DNA of 17,981 nucleotides from Caryophanales bacterium UBA4951 (GTDB lineage Bacteria; Bacillota_I; Bacilli_A; RFN20; CAG-826), in the NCBI GenBank assembly GCA_002397465.1, contig DHAP01000033.1:1-17981 (forward strand), read 5' to 3'. This document shows, in pieces, positions 1-6,679 of the stretch. Within the stretch, counting starts at the first letter, position 1. Each line of letters begins with the position of its first letter. The translations under genes and the position numbers were made by a program. The notes beneath the pieces are model-generated. The model saw only the letters and a list, made by a program, of their open reading frames with translations. It did no database searches and was not told the origin of the DNA.

Positions 1-38
1 CTTTTTATTGATTTTTGCTAACGTTTTCCATTCAGCGG

Positions 39-47
39 TGCTAATAT
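39..47 (+). promoter_or_regulatory. Possible extended -10 promoter element for csp
   Basis: TGCTAATAT at 39-47 matches the extended -10 pattern TGnTATAAT at all but one position. No good -35 lies 16-18 bases upstream, as is common for extended -10 promoters. Transcription from about position 54 would give a leader of about 50 nt before the csp ATG. This is inferred from pattern only. Confidence 0.35.
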
Positions 48-106
48 ATCCCACGGTTGGTTTGTGTTAATTACTATACGAACGAACTAGGAAGGTTAGG
101 ATTCTC

Positions 107-307
107 ATGAAGGGAACAGTCAAAATGTTCAACAAGGAGAAGGGTTACGGATTCATCCACGGTGATGATGGCGTTGACTACTTCTTCCACTACAGCGCCC
201 TGATCATGGACAACTACAAGACCGCCGAACCAGGCGAGCATGTCGAGTTTGATGTCCAGCAGAGTGATCGTGGTCCGCGTGCCGCGAACATTAAGAAGAT
301 CGACTAA
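107..307 (+). CDS. csp: Cold shock domain protein (CspA family)
   Basis: A 66-residue single cold shock domain, the usual length for bacterial Csp proteins. The RNP1-type motif KGYGFI lies at residues 12-17 and the RNP2-type segment YFFHYSAL at about 25-32; these aromatic residues bind single-stranded RNA or DNA. Family members act as RNA chaperones in the cytoplasm, in cold adaptation or as constitutive helpers of translation. The start is set by AGGAAGG at 89-95, 11 bases before the ATG. It is monocistronic: a UUCG-loop terminator follows at 335. The family is certain; whether this copy is cold-induced cannot be read from the sequence. Confidence 0.95.
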   Translation: MKGTVKMFNKEKGYGFIHGDDGVDYFFHYSALIMDNYKTAEPGEHVEFDVQQSDRGPRAANIKKID

Positions 308-334
308 TCTATCTTAGTAGTAGGTTGATCCACT

Positions 335-360
335 AGCCTCGCTTCGGCGGGGCTTTTCTT
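335..360 (+). terminator. Rho-independent terminator after csp
   Basis: AGCCTCGC (335-342) pairs with GCGGGGCT (347-354), with one G-U pair, around a stable TTCG tetraloop (343-346). The run TTTTCTT follows. It lies 27 bases after the csp stop and separates csp from the ychF unit. Confidence 0.9.
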
Positions 361-365
361 ATGCC

Positions 366-399
366 TTTTAATAACTCCCCCTTAGAGATATAATCTCTA
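366..399 (+). promoter_or_regulatory. Probable promoter of the ychF-fbaA unit, overlapping an inverted repeat
   Basis: A perfect -10 hexamer TATAAT occurs at 389-394. The only -35 candidate at 16-17 bp spacing is poor (TTTTAA 366-371 or TTTAAT 367-372). The -10 sits inside a perfect 7-bp inverted repeat, TAGAGAT (383-389), ATA, ATCTCTA (393-399). A dimeric repressor bound there would cover the -10, but no candidate regulator is visible. The predicted start of transcription near 400 leaves about 20 nt to the ychF ATG, with AAAGGA at 405-410. Confidence 0.55.
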
Positions 400-423
400 C
401 GGTTAAAGGACCTATATTTCGAA

Positions 424-1545
424 ATGTCATTAAAAGCAGGCATCGTGGGGCTTCCGAACGTCGGCAAAAGCACCCTCTTCAATGCCATTACCAACTCCCA
501 CGTCTTAGCTGAGAACTATCCGTTTGCCACCATCAACCCCAACACCGGCGTCGTCATGGTGCCGGATGAGAGGCTCGATTTTCTGACCGACATGTTCAAG
601 CCGAAAAAGAAGATCAACGCCACGTTTGAGTTCTACGATATCGCCGGACTTGTCAAAGGCGCCTCCAAAGGCGAGGGTTTAGGCAACCAGTTCTTGGCCG
701 CCATCAGAGAATGCGACGCCATCGTCGAAGTCGTCAGATGCTTCGATAACGCCCAAGTTCTCCGTTACAACGAAGACCCAGTCGACCCAGCCAACGATAT
801 TTCCGTCATCAACCTCGAGCTTTCGATGTCGGATCTTGATTCCATCAACAACCGCATCGCCAAGCAAGAGACCAAAGCCAGAGTGGCTCATGATAAAGTA
901 GCCCAATATGAAATGCCGATACTCACCGCCCTCAAGGGAATCTTGGAGCAGGGGCAGCCGGCCAGATTGGTCCAAGGTCTGACAAAAGACCAGATGGACT
1001 ATGCGAGAAAGAATTTCTTCCTTCTCTCTTTGAAGCCGATCATCTACGTGGCCAACGTCGCCGACAGCGACTACATGGATATCGAGTCCTGCAAATACTA
1101 TCAGCTCGTCAAAGCCATCGCTGAGAAAGAGAATGCCCAATGCATCCCGCTCAGCTGCCAGATCGAATATGAGATCTCCCAGCTCCCAAGCAAAGCCGAC
1201 CGCGACGATTTCCTCAAGAGCTTAGGCGCCAGCGAGTCGGGTCTCGACAAACTCGTCAAAGCCTCGTATCGCTTATTGAACCTCTCGACTTTCTTCACAT
1301 GTGGAGCCGACGAATGCCGCGCCTGGACCTTTAGGAACGGTTCATTGGCCCCGGAATGCGCTGGGATCATCCACACCGATTTCCAAAAAGGCTTCATCAA
1401 AGCGGAGATTTATTCCTTCGATGATTTGAAGACATATGGCAGCGAACCTGCCGTCAAGGAGGCCGGAAAGCTCAGAAGCGAAGGCAAGGACTACGTCATG
1501 AAAGACGGGGATGTAGTCTTCTTCCGCTTCAACGTGAGCAAATAA
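424..1545 (+). CDS. ychF: Ribosome-associated nucleotidase YchF (OBG-family, redox/stress regulator)
   Basis: A 373-residue cytoplasmic P-loop protein of the YchF/OLA1 branch of the OBG family, at family length. The P-loop GLPNVGKS is at residues 9-16, the G3 motif DIAG at 72-75, followed by a coiled-coil arm at about 140-180, and a C-terminal TGS domain from about residue 285 (FFTCGADECRAWTF) to the end. YchF binds ribosomes and hydrolyses ATP in preference to GTP, with reported roles in translation and oxidative stress. It is first in a five-gene forward unit; ispF begins 3 bases after its stop. The start is supported by AAAGGA 13 bases upstream and by alignment of the P-loop with the family N-terminus. 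Identification is near certain. Confidence 0.96.
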   Translation: MSLKAGIVGLPNVGKSTLFNAITNSHVLAENYPFATINPNTGVVMVPDERLDFLTDMFKPKKKINATFEFYDIAGLVKGASKGEGLGNQFLAAIRECDAIVEVVRCFDNAQVLRYNEDPVDPANDISVINLELSMSDLDSINNRIAKQETKARVAHDKVAQYEMPILTALKGILEQGQPARLVQGLTKDQMDYARKNFFLLSLKPIIYVANVADSDYMDIESCKYYQLVKAIAEKENAQCIPLSCQIEYEISQLPSKADRDDFLKSLGASESGLDKLVKASYRLLNLSTFFTCGADECRAWTFRNGSLAPECAGIIHTDFQKGFIKAEIYSFDDLKTYGSEPAVKEAGKLRSEGKDYVMKDGDVVFFRFNVSK

Positions 1546-1548
1546 TTT

Positions 1549-2028
1549 ATGGACATCCGCATCGGTTATGGCGAAGACATCCATCGGCTTGTCCCCAATA
1601 GGAAGTTAATCCTCTGCGGGGTCAAGATACCTTTCGATTTGGGTCTTTTAGGCCATTCGGACGCCGATGTGGGATTTCACGCCTTGAGCGATGCCCTCTT
1701 AGGAAGTTTGGGTCTTGGCGACATCGGGAAATACTTCCCCCCCAATGACCCCAACATCGAGGGGATCGATTCGCTTCTGATCGTCAAAAGATGCCTGCAG
1801 ATGGTTAATGAGAAAGGTTATAAGGTCTCAAACGTCGATTTGAGCCTCATCACCGAAGAACCTCACCTTGCGGAATACATCGCCGAGATGAAGAAGAACG
1901 TCGCCATGAGTTTGTTGATCGATGAGAGCAGAGTGTCAATCAAAGCCATGACCAATGAAGGATTAGACGCCATCGGACGCGGTGAAGCCATCAAGTGCGT
2001 GGCCCTCGTCTTAGTCACTAAGGAATGA
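1549..2028 (+). CDS. ispF: 2-C-methyl-D-erythritol 2,4-cyclodiphosphate synthase
   Basis: At 159 residues this has the normal length of IspF, the MEP-pathway enzyme that cyclises CDP-methylerythritol 2-phosphate with loss of CMP. Metal ligands are visible as D10 and H12 (GEDIHRL) and H44 (GFHALSDALLG); the loop GHSDADV is at 35-41, and the conserved GRGEAIK segment near the C-terminus is present. The active enzyme is a homotrimer with Zn at the subunit interface. It starts 3 bases after the ychF stop with no clear Shine-Dalgarno sequence, so translation is probably coupled to ychF. In Bacillus ispF sits beside ispD; here ispD is absent and the neighbour is argS. It shows that isoprenoids are made by the MEP route. 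Confidence 0.96.
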   Translation: MDIRIGYGEDIHRLVPNRKLILCGVKIPFDLGLLGHSDADVGFHALSDALLGSLGLGDIGKYFPPNDPNIEGIDSLLIVKRCLQMVNEKGYKVSNVDLSLITEEPHLAEYIAEMKKNVAMSLLIDESRVSIKAMTNEGLDAIGRGEAIKCVALVLVTKE

Positions 2029-2032
2029 ATTT

Positions 2033-3664
2033 ATGAACAATGAATCCAAATTAAAGAGCGCCATCGTCGAAGGCGCGAAGAAAATCGGCCTCGAGGTAAA
2101 AGAAGAAGAGGTCACCATCGACCATGGCAAGGATCCAAGCCATGGCGACTACGCGAGCAACGTGGCCCTCAAGTTTTCGAAGAAACTTGGCAAGAAGCCG
2201 CTTGAGTTAGCGAATGAGTTAAAGGATGCCATCGTTTCGCCAGTCATCAACAAAATTGAGGTGGCGGGGCCGGGCTTCATCAACTTCTATTTGAACCAAG
2301 AAGATCTTGGGGCAGTGGTTTCGACGATCTTAAAAGAAGGAACGACCTATGGCCAGCTTCCGTCCAAACACAAGAAAATCAACGTTGAGTTCGTCTCGGC
2401 CAACCCGACTGGCGACCTTCATTTGGGCCACACTAGAGGAGCGGCCTTAGGCGATGCCATCGGCAACCTCTACAAAAAAGCCGGATATGACGTCACCAAA
2501 GAATACTATCTCAACAATTGCGGCAACCAAGTCGCCCACTTAGGGCATTCCTTGATGCTCCGTTACCACGAGCTCTTCGGCGAGAAGATAGTTTTGGGAG
2601 ACGATGACTACCATGGACAGGACATCATCAAGATCGCCCAGGATCTAAAAGACAAATACGGGGACAAGTATCTCCATGACGACAGCGATGAGGCCAAGGC
2701 CTTCTTCGTCAAATTCGGCATCGACATCGAATTCAAAAAGATCCTCAAGGACCTCAGCGACTTCGGCGTCGAATTCGATAAGATATCTTACGAGTCCGAC
2801 ATCAGAAAAGGCACCGTGATCAAAGACACGATTGCTGATCTAGATAAGCGCGGCTACGTCTATACGAAAGACGGGGCCACCTATTTGAAGACGACTTCGT
2901 TCCTCGATGACAAGGACCGCCCGATCATCAAGGCCGATGGCTCCTACACCTATTTCATGCCGGATATCTGCTACCACTATGACAAGATGAGCAGGGGATT
3001 CGACCTTCTCGTCGATATGCTTGGGGCCGACCACTTCGGTTACATCAACCGCATGAAGAGCGCCCTCATGATGAAAGGCTACCCTGAAAGCTGCCTCGAC
3101 ATCGACATCTATCAGATCGTCAGGGTCTACAAAGACGGAGTCGAGGTCAAGATGAGCAAGAGGACCGGAAAGGCCATCACCCACCGTGAGCTCGTCGGTG
3201 AAGTCGGCAAAGACGCGGTCAGGTATTTCTTCAGCGAGAAGAGCGGCGACACCCACCTCGATTTCAACATGGACCTCGCCCTTTCCAAGAGCAAGGACAA
3301 CCCGGTCTATTACGCCCAGTATGCCCACGCCAGGTGCCATTCCTTATTGGAAATGGGCTCAGCCTTCACGCCTGATGGTTCCGCGACGTTGTTAACTAAT
3401 AACAACGAAGGCGATATTTTGAAGCATCTCGCCGATTTTCCTAGTATGATAGAGACTGCATCTCTCGCCCGCGCGCCTTATAAGGTCGCCGGCTATGTTC
3501 AAAGATTGGCCCAGCTGATCCACGAATATTACGCCGCGAGCAAGATCATCGATCGTGACAACCCCGCTCTCACGAGCCAAAGGTTGGGCCTCATAAAGGC
3601 CTGCATGATCGTCCTCGAGGATGCCTTAGCCATCATCGGGGTTTCCGCGCCGGATCAAATGTAG
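2033..3664 (+). CDS. argS: Arginyl-tRNA synthetase
   Basis: A 543-residue class I aminoacyl-tRNA synthetase that charges tRNA-Arg. An N-terminal Add-1 domain (residues 1 to about 95) precedes the catalytic Rossmann fold. The signature segment FVSANPTGDLHLGH, with the HIGH-type motif HLGH at 130-133, is followed by YYLNNCGNQV. The KMSKRTG loop is near residue 373, and a helical DALR anticodon-binding domain forms the C-terminus (ending ALAIIGVSAPDQM). AAGGAA at 2020-2025 overlaps the end of ispF and sets the start; the gap to ispF is 4 bases. Many ArgS lack a canonical KMSK, so its presence is of note. rpoE follows after 17 bases in the same unit. Confidence 0.97.
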   Translation: MNNESKLKSAIVEGAKKIGLEVKEEEVTIDHGKDPSHGDYASNVALKFSKKLGKKPLELANELKDAIVSPVINKIEVAGPGFINFYLNQEDLGAVVSTILKEGTTYGQLPSKHKKINVEFVSANPTGDLHLGHTRGAALGDAIGNLYKKAGYDVTKEYYLNNCGNQVAHLGHSLMLRYHELFGEKIVLGDDDYHGQDIIKIAQDLKDKYGDKYLHDDSDEAKAFFVKFGIDIEFKKILKDLSDFGVEFDKISYESDIRKGTVIKDTIADLDKRGYVYTKDGATYLKTTSFLDDKDRPIIKADGSYTYFMPDICYHYDKMSRGFDLLVDMLGADHFGYINRMKSALMMKGYPESCLDIDIYQIVRVYKDGVEVKMSKRTGKAITHRELVGEVGKDAVRYFFSEKSGDTHLDFNMDLALSKSKDNPVYYAQYAHARCHSLLEMGSAFTPDGSATLLTNNNEGDILKHLADFPSMIETASLARAPYKVAGYVQRLAQLIHEYYAASKIIDRDNPALTSQRLGLIKACMIVLEDALAIIGVSAPDQM

Positions 3665-3681
3665 AGATAGGAGAAAACATT

Positions 3682-4119
3682 ATGGACACAACAAGAAGCA
3701 TGCTCGAAGTCGCCTACGAGGAAATGAAGAACAACAAGAAATCCATGTCCTTCGCCGAGCTTTATGACTTCGTCGTCAAAACCCTTGAGATGAACGACGA
3801 CGAGAAGAAAGCCAACGTCGGAGAGTTCTTCACCGAACTCACCTTGGATGGCCGTTTCGTGGCCCTCACCGACAACAATTGGGATTTAAGAGCCCGTCAC
3901 ACCTACGAGAAAGTCCACATCGACGTCAACGATGTCTATACCGACGTCGAAGAGGGCGATGACGACGAGGAAGACAAGGAAGACGAGAAAGAATACGACG
4001 CCGCGATCGAAGGCAAGGAAGTCGTCGCCGATAAGGGCGAGGACGAAGAGAGCGAAGAAAACGACAAACAGCCAGTCGAGGACGTTGATGTCGCGAGTCT
4101 CGTCGGAGTCGACAAATAA
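3682..4119 (+). CDS. rpoE: DNA-directed RNA polymerase delta subunit
   Basis: A 145-residue protein with the two-part layout of the Bacilli delta factor. Residues 1 to about 75 form the HARE-HTH domain that binds RNA polymerase (LEVAYEEMKNNKKSMSFAELYDFV, FTELTLDGRFVAL). From about residue 83 to the end there is a strongly acidic, unstructured tail of Asp and Glu (for example EEGDDDEEDKEDEKE at about 90-104). Delta increases transcriptional specificity and recycling by displacing nucleic acid from polymerase. The start has AGGAG about 8 bases upstream. It sits between argS and fbaA; in Bacillus the order is rpoE-pyrG-spo0F-fbaA, so this is a shortened version of that neighbourhood. Delta is largely restricted to Bacilli and mollicute relatives, which helps place the organism. 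Confidence 0.93.
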   Translation: MDTTRSMLEVAYEEMKNNKKSMSFAELYDFVVKTLEMNDDEKKANVGEFFTELTLDGRFVALTDNNWDLRARHTYEKVHIDVNDVYTDVEEGDDDEEDKEDEKEYDAAIEGKEVVADKGEDEESEENDKQPVEDVDVASLVGVDK

Positions 4120-4153
4120 CTTTGTTACCATAAAAAGGAGTCAATAAAATCTT

Positions 4154-5011
4154 ATGGCATTAGTCAGCATGAAAGAGATGCTCTTGAAAGCCCAGAAAGA
4201 GCATTACGCCGTCGGGCAGTTCAACATCAACAACGTCGAGTGGGTCGGTGCGATCCTCGACGAAGCCGAACTCCTTAAGACCCCAGTCATCCTTGGCGTC
4301 AGCGAAGGCGCCATGAAGTACATGGGTGGATGGCACACCGTCGTTGGCATCGTCAAAGGCTATATGGAGGACAAACACATCTCCGTCCCAGTGGCCCTTC
4401 ATGTTGACCACGGCAGCTCATTCGAAGCCTGCAAAGCCGCCATTGACGCCGGATTCACCTCCGTCATGATCGACGGAAGCAAACTCCCGCTTGAAGAAAA
4501 CATCGCCACCGTCAAGAAAGTCGTCGACTATGCCCACCCACGCGGAGTCAGCGTCGAAGCTGAGCTCGGAAGAGTCGGCGGACAGGAAGACAGCGTCGTC
4601 GCCGAGTCCATGTATGCCATTCCTGAGGAATGCGTCCGCATGGTCAAAGAGACCGGCATCGATTGCTTGGCCCCGGCCCTCGGCAGCGTCCATGGACCAT
4701 ATCATGGCGAGCCGCACCTCGGATTCAAAGAGATGGAGACCATTCATGAGATGGTCGCCCTTCCTCTCGTTCTCCATGGCGGAAGCGGCATTCCTGACAA
4801 CCAGCTCAGGATGGCCATCGAAAGAGGCACCTGCAAGATCAACGTCAACACTGAGTGCCAGCAATTCTGGGCGGCTATCGTCCGTGAGGTCATCGCCAAA
4901 GACAAAGACGTCTACGATCCTCGCAAGATCATCGGCCCAGGCAAAGAAGGCATCAAGAAGACCATGCACGATCACTGTGTCGTCTTCGGATGCATCGGCA
5001 AGGCTGAGTAG
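4154..5011 (+). CDS. fbaA: Class II fructose-1,6-bisphosphate aldolase (zinc)
   Basis: A 285-residue class II aldolase that splits fructose 1,6-bisphosphate to dihydroxyacetone phosphate and glyceraldehyde 3-phosphate in glycolysis, and reverses this in gluconeogenesis. The motif LHVDHGS at 82-88 gives the catalytic Asp85 and a zinc His; further zinc histidines lie in SVHGPY and LVLHGGSG, and the phosphate loop INVNTE is present. Length fits the Bacillus FbaA type. AAGGAG at 4135-4140 precedes the ATG by 13 bases. It is last in the ychF unit and is closed by a strong terminator at 5028. A second, unrelated class I aldolase is encoded in reverse at 11837-12724. Tagatose-bisphosphate aldolase is a close relative, but genomic position beside rpoE favours FbaA. 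Confidence 0.94.
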   Translation: MALVSMKEMLLKAQKEHYAVGQFNINNVEWVGAILDEAELLKTPVILGVSEGAMKYMGGWHTVVGIVKGYMEDKHISVPVALHVDHGSSFEACKAAIDAGFTSVMIDGSKLPLEENIATVKKVVDYAHPRGVSVEAELGRVGGQEDSVVAESMYAIPEECVRMVKETGIDCLAPALGSVHGPYHGEPHLGFKEMETIHEMVALPLVLHGGSGIPDNQLRMAIERGTCKINVNTECQQFWAAIVREVIAKDKDVYDPRKIIGPGKEGIKKTMHDHCVVFGCIGKAE

Positions 5012-5027
5012 TTCAAAACTGACTTCA

Positions 5028-5054
5028 AGAGCTCCTTCGGGGGCTCTTTTTTTA
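5028..5054 (+). terminator. Rho-independent terminator after fbaA
   Basis: AGAGCTCC (5028-5035) pairs with GGGGCTCT (5040-5047) through one G-U pair around a TTCG loop, followed by a run of T residues to 5053. It ends the five-gene forward unit. Confidence 0.93.
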
Positions 5055-5070
5055 ATGGGGTTTGGGGCAT

Positions 5071-5100
5071 AGAAAAAGACGCACCCCGAAGGATGCGTCT
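5071..5100 (-). terminator. Rho-independent terminator of the reverse FAD oxidoreductase gene
   Basis: On the reverse strand AGACGCATCC (5100-5091) pairs with GGGTGCGTCT (5086-5077) with one wobble pair around a TTCG loop, followed by TTTTT (5076-5072). It lies 12 bases beyond the stop codon and faces the fbaA terminator tail to tail. Confidence 0.9.
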
Positions 5101-5112
5101 ATTTTTCGTATT

Positions 5113-6522
5113 TTAGAAGAAGCGGCCGATAAGGTCCTTGGAGGCCTCACAGGTTTCTTCCATGTCGCCGAAGCAGATGATCTCGCCAGCATAATAGGTG
5201 TTGCGATTTCCCTGTTTCTTGTCGAGCTTATCGTACCATCCAGCCGTGTAGTCCTCAGTGTTGATGTGCGGGCAGTAATACCATTCCTGCTCGATTTCGA
5301 CCTTCTTCACTGGGAATCCGCACTTGCTCATATCATCAAGAGTGGTTTTCCTGGTGTATTCATATGAGACGTCCTCGTCGCCTTTGTGGTTGCGGAGGGA
5401 ATACGTGATGATCGGCTGATCAGGGATGTCATTCCAACGATGGTAGAACACCATGAGGTGGCTTCTGGTTTCCGGAGTCATGTTCTCTTTGATGTAAGAG
5501 GAAATCTCTGGGCCTTTGCCAAATTCTTGGCGGGTGGCCATCGAGACGTACTTCTCGTGGACGATCTTGCTGAAGAGTTCTTTTTCTTCGGCGTCGGCAT
5601 CGGCGAACTTTGCGAAGTAGTCAAGCGGCGTGGTGACGATCAGCTTGTCGAATTCCTCGACATGGCTGCCTTTGGCGTCTTTGATGGTTACTTTGATTTT
5701 GCCGCCTTCTGGACGCTCGACGTTGGTGACTTCGGTGTTCAGGATGGCTGGGTGGAGCAATTTCTTGTCGACGCCCTGGAAGATTGACATAGTGCCGTTC
5801 TTCCATGTCCATAGACGGGTGTTGACGAACTCGAGAGTGGTGGTGATGTCGAGGTACTTCAAGACGTAAGCGGCTGGCATTTCATCGAAATAGCCATAGC
5901 CGAACGAGGTGAATGGGTAAACCCAGATATCCATGACTGGCTCAACGTGGTTCTTCTTGCAGAACTCGGTGAACGGGAGGCAGAGATCCTTTAAGTTCGG
6001 GTTGGTTCCTTCCACGTGTTCCATGTGGTTCGGGACTTCCTTGCTGAGACCGTCGAATTTGCCTTCGGCGACTCCGCGGTGGCCATTGACGTCATAGCCT
6101 TTGTATTTGGTCTCCATGAGATCGGCGATCTTCTTGACGGATTTCTTAAGTTTGATGAGATAGAAGAGCTTCTTGAAGGAGAAATTCTTCATTGGCTCAA
6201 ACGGGAAGATTTCCTTTCCCTCTTTATTACGGTAGATACGGGACATCTTCGGTCCGTCGGCATGATCGATGCCGGCGAATTCCTCGGCCTCGTGGACGGC
6301 CCAATAGGTTTTGGCACCCATGATGGCGCCCATTTCGATGGTGCGCTTATCGTTAGGATCCTTGCCCATGACTAGGGTTGGGGAGTAGCATTTTCCGCCA
6401 ACATAGTCGGCCTTTTCATAAATCGAATAGTTTTTGTACCCTTTCTTTTCGAGGTACATGGCTGCCGTGACACCAGCTGGGCCACCGCCAATAATGCAGA
6501 TTCTTTCATCGAGATTAGTCAT
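5113..6522 (-). CDS. FAD-dependent polyunsaturated fatty acid isomerase-like protein
   Basis: A 469-residue flavoprotein. The N-terminal dinucleotide fold reads IIGGGPAG (G12, G14, G17), with the FAD ribose Glu in IYEKADYVGGKCYSP (34-48). From memory of the family, the segments MGAIMGA, TKYKGYD, FGYGYFDEMPAAYVLKYLD, LWTWKNGT, YYHRW-like FYHRWND, and the end YAGEIICFGDMEE closely follow Cutibacterium acnes polyenoic fatty acid isomerase, which turns linoleate into trans-10,cis-12 conjugated linoleate. That enzyme is a soluble FAD protein using internal hydride transfer. The inferred role is isomerisation of free polyunsaturated fatty acids, perhaps for detoxification; other flavin amine-oxidase-fold activities remain possible. 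AAAGGAG nine bases upstream sets the start. It is monocistronic, with its own terminator and a cre-like promoter site. Confidence 0.82.
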   Translation of the reverse strand: MTNLDERICIIGGGPAGVTAAMYLEKKGYKNYSIYEKADYVGGKCYSPTLVMGKDPNDKRTIEMGAIMGAKTYWAVHEAEEFAGIDHADGPKMSRIYRNKEGKEIFPFEPMKNFSFKKLFYLIKLKKSVKKIADLMETKYKGYDVNGHRGVAEGKFDGLSKEVPNHMEHVEGTNPNLKDLCLPFTEFCKKNHVEPVMDIWVYPFTSFGYGYFDEMPAAYVLKYLDITTTLEFVNTRLWTWKNGTMSIFQGVDKKLLHPAILNTEVTNVERPEGGKIKVTIKDAKGSHVEEFDKLIVTTPLDYFAKFADADAEEKELFSKIVHEKYVSMATRQEFGKGPEISSYIKENMTPETRSHLMVFYHRWNDIPDQPIITYSLRNHKGDEDVSYEYTRKTTLDDMSKCGFPVKKVEIEQEWYYCPHINTEDYTAGWYDKLDKKQGNRNTYYAGEIICFGDMEETCEASKDLIGRFF

Positions 6523-6564
6523 TCTTAATCTCTCCTTTCATTTTGCTGCACAACTGCACTTATC

Positions 6565-6595
6565 AGTATAAAACTCTTGAAAGCGCTTTTATACA
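6565..6595 (-). promoter_or_regulatory. Possible reverse promoter for the fatty acid isomerase-like gene
   Basis: On the reverse strand TATACT (plus-strand AGTATA 6565-6570) is a good -10. The expected -35 region (about 6588-6595) is weak, reading TATAAA or TGTATA. Transcription would start near 6558, about 36 nt before the ATG, leaving room for the AAAGGAG site at 6531-6537. Confidence 0.45.
6578..6591. promoter_or_regulatory. cre-like site (CcpA-type catabolite operator)
   Basis: TGAAAGCGCTTTTA matches the cre consensus TGWNANCGNTNWCA at every defined position but one (T for C at position 13). It lies between and over the -35 and -10 of the predicted reverse promoter, a place where CcpA normally represses. 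It implies that the isomerase-like gene, and perhaps the divergent cysQ gene, respond to sugar supply. Confidence 0.55.
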
Positions 6596-6596
6596 C

Positions 6597-6628
6597 TTTA
6601 CCGGTAAAATGTTCAAATTACCGATATG
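6597..6628. promoter_or_regulatory. TTACCG palindrome and half-site in the divergent intergenic region
   Basis: TTTACCGGTAAA at 6597-6608 is a perfect 12-bp palindrome. Ten bases on, TTACCGATATG (6618-6628) repeats the half-site. The exact reverse complement of that 11-mer recurs at 7491-7501, after cysQ. The pattern looks like an operator for a dimeric regulator; the regulator is not identified. Confidence 0.4.
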
Positions 6629-6632
6629 GCGT

Positions 6633-6638
6633 TACAAT
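6633..6638 (+). promoter_or_regulatory. Weak -10 candidate for cysQ
   Basis: TACAAT at 6633-6638 matches TATAAT at five of six positions, with TTCAAA at 6612-6617 as a poor -35 at a short 15-bp spacing. Transcription from about 6645 would be compatible with the starts at 6680 or 6704 but not with 6626. Confidence 0.25.
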
Positions 6639-6679
6639 TGAGCCACTCCCTAGGAAGCATCGAAGCAGTGGAGTATCAT

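Noticed and set aside
16..29. Second cre-like sequence upstream of csp
   Set aside because: It has two mismatches to the cre consensus at defined positions, and an AT-rich region gives such matches by chance.
3926..4147. Alternative frames over the rpoE acidic tail
   Set aside because: Repeated GAC/GAG codons open all frames; these are low-complexity shadows of the delta-factor tail.
4418..4975. Long open frames on both strands over fbaA
   Set aside because: They overlap a complete class II aldolase with catalytic motifs and have biased composition without recognisable domains.
6626..6679. N-terminal extension of cysQ from ATG 6626
   Set aside because: No ribosome site, overlap with the TTACCGATATG motif and the candidate promoter, and residues absent from the family N-terminus.
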